Shown: positions 22,901-33,000 of the stretch, piece by piece
How the letters are laid out: each line of letters opens with the position of its first letter
Position numbering within the stretch: position 1 is the stretch's first letter
Notes under the pieces: model-generated
What the model was told of the DNA's origin: nothing
Seen by the model: the letters and a program-made list of their open reading frames with translations, nothing else
Databases searched by the model: none
Virus record (IMG/VR): IMGVR_UViG_3300044644_000432
Coordinates: 1 to 40,119 of that record
Strand: one strand, 5' to 3'
From: a virus
Length of the DNA: 40,119 bases
Made by a program: the position numbers and the translations under genes

Positions 22901-25829
22901 CAAGTCTTTTAGACGAATCCCAGAATTACCGACACCTGCAGTTGAAACCCCTAGAAGTTATCAAGCCTACACATATCCAACTCCTCCTGACAAGGTTGGA
23001 ATAGGTGAAGTTGAGCCTATTGCTAGAACGCAAATGTATTCAGGAATTCTCTCTAAGTTTGCAACACCTGCGTATAGTATGTTTAATTCATTGTCAGGAT
23101 TAGATTTTGAAAAGAAAACGTCTAAATATCTTGATTACGAAAAATCTCTTGATGGTAAATCCAGGTATCCTGTTGAAAAATCTAAAACAGAATATATGCC
23201 TAAATGGGATGTTACAGCCAATACAATGATTAGCGATGTATTGAATAAACTGCCTCTTAAAGCGTTTCCTGACAAACCTATGGTAAAAATGGAACCCGCT
23301 GGTGAAGTCAAAAAATCTTTTGAAGAATACTATCCTTCAATATTAACTGATTTTGTCAATACTGCAAAAGAGTCGCTTATTACAAATAAACCTATTGCAT
23401 CTGAAAACATTAGTAAGTTTATTCCTGCCGAAAATCTTGCGCCTGCAATAAAGGCTTTAGGGGATTTAAATACAATTAATGAAAGCACCTTGAATAAAAG
23501 TGCTCAGAGTGTTTTGAATGACCCTACTTCTAGACAGCTATTGGATGATAGAGAGAAGTTTGGTTTATCAATCCAAGATATTGCAAAAACATCTACTACT
23601 TTACAAAATGATTTATTAACATTGTCAAATACGATATATGATGCTGATAACGAAATAACAAATAAGTTAAAGAAAGGCTTAGATGCAACTGATGATATTT
23701 ATAAAAGTGAACGTAATAAAGTAATTAGAGACAATTTAATTAAATCAAATGCTTTTAATTTCACTAAAAATACCAAAGGTCTTACTGCGGCTATATCTTT
23801 AAATGGGATTTCAGAGCAAAATGCCTTATATGCGACTGAAGCGGAAAAATTTAAATACAGCACTATTGCAAAAGCTGCTAGCGATACCTCAGAGAAGATT
23901 GCAGATGCAATAGTAAATAATTTACCCACGGATAAGTTAGTTGCTGCAAGGGATAAATATATAGATGCGTTAGATGATTTTAATTCGGACTTGGCAGAAA
24001 GAGCTGTAAATCTCGCAAGAGAGGCTGGTAAGATATTTGCCGCTAATACAACTAGCACAGTCAAAGATGCCTTTAAAGGTATGTTATTAGGCCAAACAGA
24101 TAATGACAAAACTCCTTTTCAAACGTTTACAGATAAACTTAAAACAGGTTTAAAAGATCAATTAGCGGAAATGTTTACTAATTCTATGATGAATTCATTA
24201 GAAATGGGTAAAGGCGGCAGTATCACTAAAATGCTTGAAAAGACAGGTAAATTAACTTCTGCTACATTTAGCGGAATGGGTACTGGTCTTAAGGATATTT
24301 TCACAGGTAATATGACATGGGATAAATTCACTGGCGGAATTAGTAGCTGGTGGGGTGATATGACTAAGGTTGATGATGTTGACAAAACACCTGAAGTAAG
24401 ATTCGACGAAGCTACGATTAGATTTGACGCTGCTGTAAATAGACTCATTGGCGGTATTGGCGGCACACCTATAGCAGACTCTGTAAAAGGTGTATTTGAT
24501 ATTAATACTGTAAATGCTAATGGCGTATCAAATGGTTATACTGCTGACGGTACTGATTTGGCATATCCTTTGACGGATATGGCATCTGCTGTAGATGTAA
24601 ACGCTCCTTCGGCTATTACTCAGGGCATCGCAGACACAAGCGGTTATGGTTCGACACCAGAGCTTACACCTCTTCCAGGTGCAGGAACAATGGGCGGTGC
24701 GGCTCCACTAGCGGATAAGATTGGTGGGTTACCGGATCAACAAGGCTTTTTAGATTCGATATCTGACTCATTCTCTAAATTCTTTAGTAAAGAAGGTACA
24801 GGTGGTTCTATATGGACTAGCTTTACTGACTTATTAGGTGGAAAAGATGGCAGTGGTGGTTTGTTTGGTGGTCTCAAAAATATGTGGGGATCTTTTGCAA
24901 CCGAAGGTGGTGCTGGCAGTGGCTTCTTAGGAATGCTCAGTGGAATAGGTAAATGGTTTGGGAGTATTGGCGGAGCTGCAACAGGTGGTCAAATAACTGG
25001 TGCAGGTACGGCTACATCCGACTCAATACCTACGATGTTGTCTAATGGAGAATTCATTGTAAATGCCAAAGCAACGGCAAAGAATCTTCCAATGTTGCAT
25101 GCAATCAATGGTGGAAAAGTACAACATCATTTCTTAGGATCATTATTAAGCTCAGCCAGTTCATTAATGAGTATTGGCTCTTCTGTAGCTACTATGGCAG
25201 CGGGTCCAGCACCAGCCGCAGGCGGTATTGGGGCAGCTGGTGGAATGGGGATGTTGTCTCAATTCTTTGGCATGTTTGGTAATCTATTTAAAAGTGATGG
25301 GCCTTTTGGCAAATTGTTTGGTAATGTAGGGAGCGGATTTAGTGATCTGTTTAAAAATCTTTGGGGTGGTGAAGCTAATCCTTTAGGCGCAGCAGGCGGA
25401 GCAGCACTGAATAATATGTTCTCAAGCAAAGATTTAGGATTTTCTTTTGCCGCAGGTGGTCAAGTAAGTGGGCCTGGGACTGGTACGTCTGACTCTATTC
25501 CAGCTATGCTTTCACATGGTGAATTTGTCATTAATGCTGCAGCTACTGCAAGACATAGAGACTTATTACACCAGATCAATAGTGGTAGAGTACCAACTTT
25601 TGCTACAGGCGGTATTGTAGACGCTGCTGCGCCAATAATGACAAAGCCAATCTCTGGAAATACAAAGCTAGCATCTACATCTGGTGCTATGAATAAAAAT
25701 CAACAAGTAATTAATTTAAATATAACGGGCGACATTTCGCGACAAACTAAGCAAGAAATCTATAAGATGATGCCTAGCATCGCTGATGGCGTCAATTCGC
25801 AAAATAAAGAAAAAGGATATAGAAGATAA
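13920..25829 (+). CDS. Giant tape measure protein with embedded wall hydrolase domain
   Basis: This 3969-residue protein sets tail length. Residues ~45-210 are a classical tape measure domain (LRGDELRSVMEQTPRIAIAI is its best-known part). The middle is a long alternation of helices and hydrophobic stretches, some able to span a membrane (around nt 16275-16390 and 17355-17410). Residues ~2868-2995 resemble a FlgJ/glucosaminidase-type peptidoglycan hydrolase: WIKAQSDMETTQQ with E2895 as candidate catalytic acid, NNLFNIS, W.SYNSPEASGEDYVKLI and KGGYAEESFY. The C-terminus has two copies of GGQ(I/V)xGxGTxTSDSIPxML followed by S.GEF(I/V)(V/I)NA (near residues 3690 and 3845), typical of tape measures. 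At about 1.5 angstrom per residue the tail would be near 0.6 micrometre. ATG follows AGGAG with good spacing. Confidence 0.95.
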   Translation: MSGIVIDVEARAEKAQRDLEEINRSLKELSNNANSLGQNLKTAFVGLGSALSITAAFNGLNEISSKFQGLENSIALVTGRTQDLALAQRELKKIALETYGTYQDTATLFGVLGRSMRNSNESMSSLLATTKSLQEAIAISGSSAEATTAAIVQLGQGLSAGALRGDELRSVMEQTPRIAIAIADSLKVSLGNMRKLAAEGFLTSNVVMQAIKDQAGAISKEFKLIIPSMSKALAALKENIENVLDSFNRGAGLSRDIATIFQNMSNKLNKAQLDAELLGAKFSLLKANLMSFNATALNPLYAVLALFGVKLELLFNKLDITKNFIRIFSNVKITVTSLVSQLVRDLYAKGESLENIFGDRSFGKTWEGRFNIFKAIFLNSMDSFYTVFEVRARRQMAGFTQFITTLQVISNNAVLIIMKHMADTFYQAISDIFHFEGLRSVLIGNIKLLVADSMYLLGDLSSKLGKMLKIKSPLDFIFGDTRSISQKLSSIIGGLLQPFGNMINGLGDYILTSSVGTLNNSFKPLQWFLSLYLPDALAKSIFKGLTNTTFTDKINKAISDMLSGIEFVSVNLADMLFNTNNINLLLNALNNITDVIETWINTIKVNLQNSKIMEDFNKLFDGVLVQTNKLEASLDVIKSFGVAVINVFFKIYDAVIGNSWWTDTISAIVDSSQGLWNTAGSGLNKFSAYTIELFAKMFFFVKDSLNSINQIQFGKVFEDFNETIYKLSPTLSKLVGFLEQLSSDVFSTILTAFNSKTLNNPFRAILKDNNGYLTELKKNLVSSVKVIALQIGTLMAAVMAATFAFLSPAGMLRNIFAGLATTKLFSFGIEITDVYFDASLGQKIGEYLGKSVASFFGKTKGSFSDLISELLAMISSFTTSFIENLPIIGWIGKLMTSIASLVGLKGLGGLITAVLFGPKILSIISELGFFSKSIDRIVSKSGKVREFFTGTYSPTGKGRNPTTEFVSRTSKAYFNDTNRVQNMAMLAGMADMAGAFDGIFRDNPIGHSYFEGGLIGMMLFGEQSFSTFEAKVLNPLKDYFSRLDLIGKIRTSFNANGGLRGLWDTTIPRYLSTVMEGARMRLLSAFDPGSISGVKTSFFERLLFAAPADPATRIGKMFISIEDAWNKGTTKIKAIKWMDKIFNPKMLAGIAGLSALLIGALAHADTGATKGPEKSYKESAQEMLNKPSEMAQNAVNTFAINTDASLTNAEMILGSIATIGIAAMTVLKSPVGKIKKLITEFDRVAFMRETFANAMSAVGKGFSLFTKVLFEFVTAPVWFDQTLTGMAMWKNRGLVIGKWLGYTLGSIMAKNFMGWGPVIAIGAADAMLKLVKTTGAQAIIEKVMPIIAGINPLAEANRAKLWKYTDMYSTGELGMKARPYIPSPMALARTMADATGGILKPMLDYREGRGWQTYSPYERAMSAMSKPSPMRPDYLGYATFKSPTVTEFLTRSNQAVTTFANQYRDNAISSKVRVEALNQFASLYTSMVTTTKALVRVVSVFNELGKKSILLSRALMMISTFFPLITLIANARDSKDKSTPTYMGMRADYLGNAPIPFTNMDVPIIPMIIPLIMAYLGVRKGLMQVTHMNNLAEFEKTILNPWKQRAETYAGMTSQQRLQNIAAAPGPMPIAPTSIESYRNMKYISELAATSRMTQEEIAALTGTLAPTKGSYRYSEMSKRPSVSQRVIDNEWQSMSKAQRRAYVPVPTAESIAASRADRALSGQSPYGIIGRFSGALPTMLGYTLAAGAGGLGAAKIATSFGASNETAGMVGGLGAMAGMSIAGSVIDILKNIFRAIGERLIGKVFLFGSIIVMGIDYLFNENSTLAKSIKKVSMAMLNWAGFKIENTDAKTGLKESSARIVAQLNQPLEYDARTIDRERLTGQLKDQYEESISRTNEASKKYIDEITAKGIASSATIAEVTGNARDLNAIAKKAVIASQSNVEDLVAQFTDLTFLPAPTNADSLKMWSGDKLQKAVDKIQTLNGVLPGKGTGEITAALESLVYPTTYSKTEEGGYRMPDFRGAEIGYPLNVMRELNKPLAPYEDIKKRTQEYTVENSIEQSKWLFRRLMVGSKLALSLGKAEYTDPGIQNQIDQTLRVTAEQVNLLKKRQVSLNLNARDLTEKQYGAQNISDKSMYERSVSFWDSFNPLRTPGTKTVTYKLKEGSGTQKLVDDIQKNFEIRDQLIAQQILAMAQNRKAKEYQASIGKDIVSPLKTAGIDVKETDILGRTDEIKSYTSSITDLYDTLQFAKNDTERSNIFVNMSNAAAKAKAIIDDTANSLYDLRFEIRDKFQKANLFSADALGKTDNIAALKDLDKNRADLLKLREEANRVVREPVLNPLLMPKYTVRNPGLDVQETITNPEYLAKEKENTEKLRKYRADVAKQERANQLLPYQTYTLNKKALDTIYSNVDSRNFQIAQSLTDSTVMSYKNLGEEAYTYLQYQKESLAQARQFALETKKPVAYVAELDAKIAKTNDSLTAFSNSAESLLSNIEGLGGTNLANTSTTALENVLALAIQIKGVEADINKIDINHVEDYKARLEELFSKRKSLFNATVEIKSTTISGSERESAIAPLGNSGRGLSATTRTLAASLNNTLNIIKSGLQYIEGDEAFVKEYNRILELNRALERVSAATRSYSDNVSSMNETLGTSFKVEDIFNFKLDRIMNAANTLKLKLSEALADSDISLASALSEDLKNLTKQASFISMIVDVSAKIKNSLQTGVTEGLDLIKKVYSNFNLSERNFGALPNTQRAGMIADTSKIDMLNKAISENLLSQDMVSVIGKLMPDKSNLNEVFNKINEMFLEMGMKDLKGQVGEPMDKLTTSVDLLRGSIDILNNTISKPNTQIPSSTPNAQTPSSTPTSYKSTNNLDKIFIDVGKALNVDPNWIKAQSDMETTQQTSGIFKNANNLFNISASEIYRGNKYQSGNGRLWRSYNSPEASGEDYVKLISEGNYGKYKPAMGSKTAEEYFTKLQKGGYAEESFYVDSMLKKLSDKSFRRIPELPTPAVETPRSYQAYTYPTPPDKVGIGEVEPIARTQMYSGILSKFATPAYSMFNSLSGLDFEKKTSKYLDYEKSLDGKSRYPVEKSKTEYMPKWDVTANTMISDVLNKLPLKAFPDKPMVKMEPAGEVKKSFEEYYPSILTDFVNTAKESLITNKPIASENISKFIPAENLAPAIKALGDLNTINESTLNKSAQSVLNDPTSRQLLDDREKFGLSIQDIAKTSTTLQNDLLTLSNTIYDADNEITNKLKKGLDATDDIYKSERNKVIRDNLIKSNAFNFTKNTKGLTAAISLNGISEQNALYATEAEKFKYSTIAKAASDTSEKIADAIVNNLPTDKLVAARDKYIDALDDFNSDLAERAVNLAREAGKIFAANTTSTVKDAFKGMLLGQTDNDKTPFQTFTDKLKTGLKDQLAEMFTNSMMNSLEMGKGGSITKMLEKTGKLTSATFSGMGTGLKDIFTGNMTWDKFTGGISSWWGDMTKVDDVDKTPEVRFDEATIRFDAAVNRLIGGIGGTPIADSVKGVFDINTVNANGVSNGYTADGTDLAYPLTDMASAVDVNAPSAITQGIADTSGYGSTPELTPLPGAGTMGGAAPLADKIGGLPDQQGFLDSISDSFSKFFSKEGTGGSIWTSFTDLLGGKDGSGGLFGGLKNMWGSFATEGGAGSGFLGMLSGIGKWFGSIGGAATGGQITGAGTATSDSIPTMLSNGEFIVNAKATAKNLPMLHAINGGKVQHHFLGSLLSSASSLMSIGSSVATMAAGPAPAAGGIGAAGGMGMLSQFFGMFGNLFKSDGPFGKLFGNVGSGFSDLFKNLWGGEANPLGAAGGAALNNMFSSKDLGFSFAAGGQVSGPGTGTSDSIPAMLSHGEFVINAAATARHRDLLHQINSGRVPTFATGGIVDAAAPIMTKPISGNTKLASTSGAMNKNQQVINLNITGDISRQTKQEIYKMMPSIADGVNSQNKEKGYRR

Positions 25830-26455
25830 TGGCATACGGTATCTGGGAAAACGGTAAGTTGATTGCTAAGTTTGCTGCACCACTAACACTTAGAAGCAAT
25901 GTACCAATGTTTGTTTCAGATACCCTTTCATTAAGACGATTTACATATCAAAGAGCAGTGCAAAGATGGGAGTTAGACGCTAAGCTAGCTCCCCAGAGCA
26001 CTACTGCAAATGACTTAATGGTGAATCTAATAACAAAAGGGTATTCAGAAATACTTACAATCACAACACCTCAAAACGTAGGTGCTAAAGCAAATTTAAC
26101 AGCAATTGCAGATATTTACACTGCTGCAAATGCGGCAGTATTTAGTACACAAGTTACAATAGCAGCAACGCCTGATCAAAATGGGAGAGTAATTCCTAAA
26201 GGCACATTTATTAATTTCGGCAATGTTGGTAAAGTCTTTATGTTAACTTCTGATCTTGTTTTGAGTAGTACATCTACATCTGTTGCAAATATACATCCGC
26301 AACTTAGAACTGCGGTTACAGCAGCTACCCAAGTGAAATATAAAGATGATGTCTTAATGCGCGTTCGTTATGATACGGATGTTGTAAGAGGGATGGTGTA
26401 TGAAGATGGTATACTAATGGATAACGGTATTGTCAAATTTATAGAGGCGGTGTAA
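25829..26455 (+). CDS. Distal tail / minor tail protein
   Basis: This 208-residue protein begins in the stop of the tape measure gene (TAATG). The order tape measure, this gene, a hub-like gene, then J matches the lambda H-M-L-J arrangement, so it probably forms the ring at the distal end of the tube. The sequence is mostly beta (LTLRSNVPMFVSDTLSLRRF, QRWELDAKL, TFINFGNVGKVFML, VLMRVRYDTDVVRGM). No enzyme motif. The assignment is by position and fold type, not by strong family identity. Confidence 0.7.
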   Translation: MAYGIWENGKLIAKFAAPLTLRSNVPMFVSDTLSLRRFTYQRAVQRWELDAKLAPQSTTANDLMVNLITKGYSEILTITTPQNVGAKANLTAIADIYTAANAAVFSTQVTIAATPDQNGRVIPKGTFINFGNVGKVFMLTSDLVLSSTSTSVANIHPQLRTAVTAATQVKYKDDVLMRVRYDTDVVRGMVYEDGILMDNGIVKFIEAV

Positions 26456-27090
26456 TGATACAATTTAGTCAGAATATTAATTACTGCTTGAAACTGGATA
26501 CTATTGAAGCTTTTTATATGATAAAAGTAATTGAAGTGAATGGAACTTTATTGTATAATACTACTAGTTTTTATGCAGATATTCAATTAACAAAAACTGT
26601 TGGGAATAATGAAGTACCGTTAGCAGAGCACTTTTATAAATCTGACGGAACGTTAGTAAGTGTAGACCCTCCACAAGCTTCTACTAATGTTGATAGAGAG
26701 CAATATAAGATTGTATTTGCGGATCCTTTATTTACAAGAAAAGAAGATATTGCAAATAATCTTATTGGTTGCTTAATAGAATGTAGAGTAGGATTAGTGG
26801 ATAGAAGAACAGCAGCGGGATCTAACCTTGGCAAGCCCTTTCTGAATATAGATGACACTGTTGTAGCCTATAAAGGCCGTGTAGAATCTTTAGGAATGAC
26901 AGTAAAAGCAGGCGGCTTAGGTGAAAGATTAATTCAAATTACAGGTTCTAGTCCTATGCGCAATTTAGATATGAAGAAATCTACATATACTAGTAAAGAT
27001 AATATACGTAAAAATAATCCATCTGATACTTGTTGCGACACTATTTATGAAGGCGCAACAGCTATAACATTAAAATGGGGCAAAACATAA
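26455..27090 (+). CDS. Minor tail protein L-like (tail hub)
   Basis: This 211-residue protein starts within the stop of the preceding gene and ends in TAA shared with the next ATG (TAATG at 27088-27092). It occupies the lambda L position. The C-terminal part (SPMRNLDMKKSTYTSKDNIR, then NPSDTCCDTIYEGA) is the pattern of phage tail hub proteins; the CC pair recalls metal-binding cysteines of some L proteins, but the full cluster is not evident. Probable role: hub joining distal tail ring and tip protein. Confidence 0.7.
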   Translation: MIQFSQNINYCLKLDTIEAFYMIKVIEVNGTLLYNTTSFYADIQLTKTVGNNEVPLAEHFYKSDGTLVSVDPPQASTNVDREQYKIVFADPLFTRKEDIANNLIGCLIECRVGLVDRRTAAGSNLGKPFLNIDDTVVAYKGRVESLGMTVKAGGLGERLIQITGSSPMRNLDMKKSTYTSKDNIRKNNPSDTCCDTIYEGATAITLKWGKT

Positions 27091-30000
27091 TGGTAATAAC
27101 TACACAAGTTTTAACGGTAATTGCATTTCTAGCTACTGTAGCTCAAATGATTTGGCAATTGACTTCTGCAAAGAAACCGCCAACTCCTGACAATAGCGCT
27201 GCAGAAGCGCGTAAAGGGTATGAAATGGTAGTTGATGGCAAGCCAGACAGTCTACCTGTTGTTTACGGACGTGCTAAAGTAGGTGGAATAAGAGTCTTTA
27301 ATGACACTAGTAGCGAATTTCATATGGCTGGCCCTAATAGTAATAAGACATGGGCATCAGGCTCAGGAGCTGATTACGAGTTATACTCTCAGAATGTTCA
27401 AGCAAAAGAAATGACACCTGAGGGTACAGTCGATTTGACTAAAGTTGTAAGAGACCGTGACGGTGTTCCTTTGAAAAATGCCGATGGGTCTTACCAATAT
27501 ATAGTTGTTGACTACATCTATAGTAATGCTAGTGTTAATAATCTTAATCAATTAGATGTGAGCCACATTAAAGGGCATAGAAACCAATTCTTATTTTTCC
27601 AACAAGCGTTATGTGTTGGTGAAATTTATGATATTGTTGATGTAATTATTGATGATTCCAGATATATCGATGACCCTGCATTAGGCACTTATGGTTCAGT
27701 GCCTGCTTCAAATTTTTATACAGCAGATGAAGATCCTTCTAAAACTAGATGGGATGATAAGGACGCACCTCGTTCAGCGTTTAGAATTGACATGCATTAT
27801 AAAATTGCTCCAAATAATAGAGGTTTTAATTGCGCAGATGAAACAATAGCAAAAAATTTCCCGAATAGAGCGAAAGCCACTTTTACTGGATTAACTTATA
27901 TTTCTGCGGTATTCAGATTAGACAGAGACGATCCGCAATTCACTAGTGTTCCGACTTTACAATTTTTAGTTAAAGGGAAGTTAATTCATTATCTCACTCC
28001 GACTTATCAATTATCAACAGATAAAGTTTACAGTAATAATCCAGCTCTATGTCTATTGGATTATTTATTAAGTGCAGATTATGGCGCAGGGGTAGATTTT
28101 GATACAGAAGTTGATGCGCAAAGTTTTTATAAAGCCGCTACAGTTTGTTCAACTATTGTTCAGAAGAATGTAGCAGTCGGTGGAAAGATATGGAAACCGA
28201 CAGATAGATCATCTAGTGCAACTTCAAGAGACCTTGCGTTATATGAATGCAATATGATGATTGACACTAAGAAAAGTGTTAGAGATAATATTGAAGCAAT
28301 TTTAGCTACAATGGCTGATGCTAGACTTATTTGGGCAGGCGGTAAATATAAATTAAGCTTACAATATCCAAATTTCAGAGATGCTACAACTAACACATTT
28401 ACAAGCGCTGTTGGCGGTAATGAATGGATACAAGTAGCAACTACTATAACCGATAACGATTTGGTATTAGATCAAGATGTAGAAGTAACATGGCCTTCCG
28501 CTTCTGAACGTTTAAATCATTGCATTGTTAAATTCCATAACGAAGCTGAAGATTTTAAAGAAGACTCTGTAAGTTGGCCTTCAAAATTTGGATATGATAT
28601 CTTAAGAGGCGTTGGAGGCTTTAAATACCCTGAAGCTGATTTCAGTTGGAATGAAGATCATGCATATGGCCGATTCTTAAATAATTATGCTGTTTGGTCT
28701 GGAGACACTTCACCGACCACACTAGAATACATTATTATTATTAAGAAAGAAGATATAATTGCTGATTCAAGTGCTAATTTTACGTTAGAAATGGCAGTTG
28801 ACAGTGAGATGGACATTACTATCAAAAACTCAGACGGCACTATAAAACATTCGTATACATGTACAAAAGCTGAGACTGGTAAAAATACTAAGAAAATCGA
28901 ATCACTTTCTTTTGGCAGTCCGGTTGAAGATAAATGGTATAAAGTTATTATAAACGCTAGAAACGTAGATGGTTATAAGCCAAAAGACTATAATGATAAA
29001 GGTGTTGCTGTTAAATTGTATAAGAGTAATAGAGTATTTTGGACAACTAGAGATTTTGCGTATAGCTCAGTATATCGTGATGTTGCAACAAATAATAAAT
29101 ATTTAGAATATAAAGCAGAAGATAATCAGTTAGATCTAGAATTAGAGATCTTTGCTGATGGTATAACTGATAGGTACCATGCTTCAGCAAGAGCTGAGGA
29201 ACTTGTAAAAACTAGCAGATCATCTTATACTATAAAATTTAAATATGTATTAAGAGATATTTATTTAGAACCTGGCGACTTTATAAAAATTGAAAGTGAG
29301 ACTTTAAACCTATTAACAAGTGGAAATACATCTACTTATTTCCGTGTTAACAATGTTAAGATAGGCGAAGAGAGTACATGTGAAATTGTTGCTCAACATT
29401 TTAATTATGACCAGTTAGCATGGACTGAGAAAAACGATGAAGTAACTACTCCAAAGACACCTAATTTCGTAAGCAAATCCGGGCCTTCATGGGTATATTT
29501 TGACTTTGCAAAAAAGAGTTTAGAAAGTTCAAGTGGTACGCTTACATGGGCAGAAGTGACGGCTGCAAGTGTTAAATACTATATGATATATATGTATGAT
29601 CTTAATGGCGAAACAGTTTCTAGTGTGACATTGGCAAATACAAACTCCATCCCCGTGTTTAATGTAATTGGCCAATCGACAACTACTTCCTTCACATTAC
29701 CCAAGATAAGCGCAACAAATGTTATCTTTGCAGTACGTGCAGTATTTTCAAATGGTTCATTTTCAGATTGGGCGTATACTAGCCAAACTCAAGCGATTTT
29801 ATTAGTTCGAAGAATATACAATTTTCCTAATTTAATTGTTACAGGCGCATTACCAAACACTTTAAGCTGGACTGCTTGTAGTTTAAATATAGACGGTAAA
29901 TTTCTTAAAGAAATTCCAGCCGGTTCTATTGCAGCAACTCAATTCCCATTATATCTTTACTTAGATACAAGTAGTACTTCTAATATAATAAAGACTACAA

Positions 30001-33000
30001 ATACCCGTTCAGATTTATTAAATAATAAATTAATAGCAACTTATAATGGCGGTATTGATGTAGTATTGAGTACGGTGTCTGTGTTGCCTCCTGAAAATCT
30101 TAAAATTAATAATGTAGTAGGTACTTATTTTGAAGGTGAAGATGCAGAAATATCATGGGAATGTAGCGCAGAAACACTTAAAGATCCGTCTGGCCTTAAG
30201 GAATATTTAGTAAGAATTCTTAAAATGGATGGTACAGTAGTTCATTCTGTAGTTAAACCACCCTTGACGACAACTACTCGTGGGAATTCATTTAAAATAA
30301 ATGCAGAATTAAATAAAAAGATATTTGAATCATTCACACGGAAATTTAAAATAGAAATTTATGCAGTAGATGTTGAAGGTATTCATACTGATTCTGCATT
30401 AGAAGCAACAATAGAAAATAAGGCTCCGAGTAAATTTACATTGGAAACAGAAGGTTCTTATAAGTCTGTTTATTTAAAAGCGATTGATTCCTCTAGTGAT
30501 AGAGATATTATTGAGTATATCTTTAAACAATATGCCTCTGAAACAGCAACAAATCCAATTGCGACTAAGGCTGTTAAATCAAATTATCTTTATTATAGCG
30601 TATTACCGGATCAAAAATATTGGTATACAGTAACAGGTAGGGACATATTTGGCATTGGTGAAGAGAGTGAGAGAAGATTAGAGATTGCGGGTGGCACTAT
30701 TGCATACGCTATAAGCTTGACCTCAGACAAAAAATATATAATTTATAAAGCAGACGGTACCAAAGTAACAGCAAATGATAATATTGTATTTACAGCAAGA
30801 GTAAGTGATGCTACAATTTCTGATTTTTCATTTAAATTTTATGTAGACAATGTATTACAAGTAGGTAATGTCGTAGGCAATCTACTTACATATTCGCCAC
30901 CGGCGACATACGTAGGAAATCCTGTAAATGTGAGAGTAGAATTATATACGGTAGATAATCAGCTTGATATGATATCTACAGATTTCGTAATGGTGTACCA
31001 GCTTAAGCTAGGCGCTACTAATACACAATGTGTATTGGAAAATCCATATCAGATGCTTCCGGTAAATATAGATGGGACAGTGCAAATGAGTAATTCTGGC
31101 ACTAGTTTAGATGTATTTTACGGTGCTGAACAGCTCACATATAGCGCAACAGATGTCTCAAGTGCAGGTATTAGTAACAGTAGATATAGTGTAACAGCTG
31201 TAGCAACAAATATAAAATTAGGGACACCAGTAATCAATGTTTTACCTAATTTGAAAACCTGCTACACAAAAGATTACACAGGAATGGCACCCGATTATAT
31301 GACAGCAACTGTTATATTTACTGTCAAAATTAAAGATCCAGGAGGTGTTGTAACTACTCAGACTGTAACTCAAACCTTGTATAAAGATTTTGCGTCAGAT
31401 GAATCTGCAGATATAATAAAAGCAGCTAGAACAGCAGCATCTTTATTAACCTCAGATGCTTCGGCAATTCCTTCTCCTGTTTTTGCAGGTACTGCTATTA
31501 CGTATTCTACTGCAAAAACAATGGGTAAGTCTAATGGTACAATACATTGGACGTATCCTGGTGATGTTACAAAGATAAATGGCTTTGTAATCGCTTATTT
31601 CTCTAGTACTGCTACCTCGCAGGCTACACCTACTTATAAACAATTACATGAATTTACTAATGTATTTACAGTCGGGCCAAGCGTAAACTCATTCACTATT
31701 CCTGATTTAGGAACGGACGAATACACTTGTGCATTTATCTATGCATTCAGATATATCACTCTTTCTGTATTTAACACTTTAGAACAAGACGTTACATGTT
31801 ATTTAAATAAAACTATGTACCAAGCAGTATCTCCAATTGCAAGAAGTCACGCTAATGAGGCATTATCTAAGTCAACAGACAGATACGCAATTAATGTAGA
31901 TTTAAAATATGGTGATAAGGTCATATTAGCGTCTAAATTAACGAGTATTGGCGATGATTATGATAAGGGTAATAATGCCGTTGATACTGCACTAACTACA
32001 CCTGTTACTGATATGCTATTGAGTTACAGTAATTTACAACCTTCTGGTAATGTAGATATCCTATTGCAATTTGCGTATTCAGGCGCTTTAGCGGATATAG
32101 ACGGATTTGCAATATATGAAGCTACAAGTGCTACGGATGTAGCTATATCTGATATGACCGCCTCAAAAGTATTTTTAGATTCAAATGCAGTATATATTAC
32201 AAAAGAAGATCTTGATGAAACGCCTGCAGCATTTTATTATAAATTCATAGATGCACGACCTACAATGTTTAGAACGCATTTCATTGTACCTTATAGAACG
32301 GTTGGTTTAAAGGCTACACAAGATTCATTTAAGGTAAAAATGAAGACTGCCTTAAATACTACAGATAGTATTGCTGCAAATTATGTAACATCTGCGACAA
32401 AAGACGGGAATAAAATATGGGTATGCCTAGGGGCAGTAGCCAGAAGTCGCGCTAATGGTTCTTTATATCAACCAATGACTTACGCAGAATTTGATGGTTA
32501 TGTCCAAACTGCTGATGGGCTTGTGTCTATAAAACAAAAAATAGTTGATTTTAATAATGGGAATAAAGGTAGCGTAGCTGATATTACGACAGTAATTCCT
32601 TTGACGTCTAATGAAAACTTAACATTAGCTGGTAATATCTCTAATAAAACGGATGCTACAGCATCTTGGAGTTATCTATCTGCTGACGAAACAAAAATTG
32701 ACGGGTTTATTGTTTCATTATGGAAAACTAAGATAAATACGGATGGCGCAGGTGCAACTCCATTGCCAAATATGGATAAGCAATTAGCTGGCACTTTTGT
32801 CAGTCTGCTGCAGACTGAAAGGTCGTTTACATTTACTGACCTAGATCCTGCATACTACTACAATGTTGTTGTTATACCATATCGTATTCTGAGTGATACA
32901 ATTTATAATGCTCAGGCTAAAACAGATAAATCTGGAAGTCCTAGCGGAGGGTATTGGAAGGCTGGCTACCCATTTAAATATTCAGGTTATCGCAGATGTT

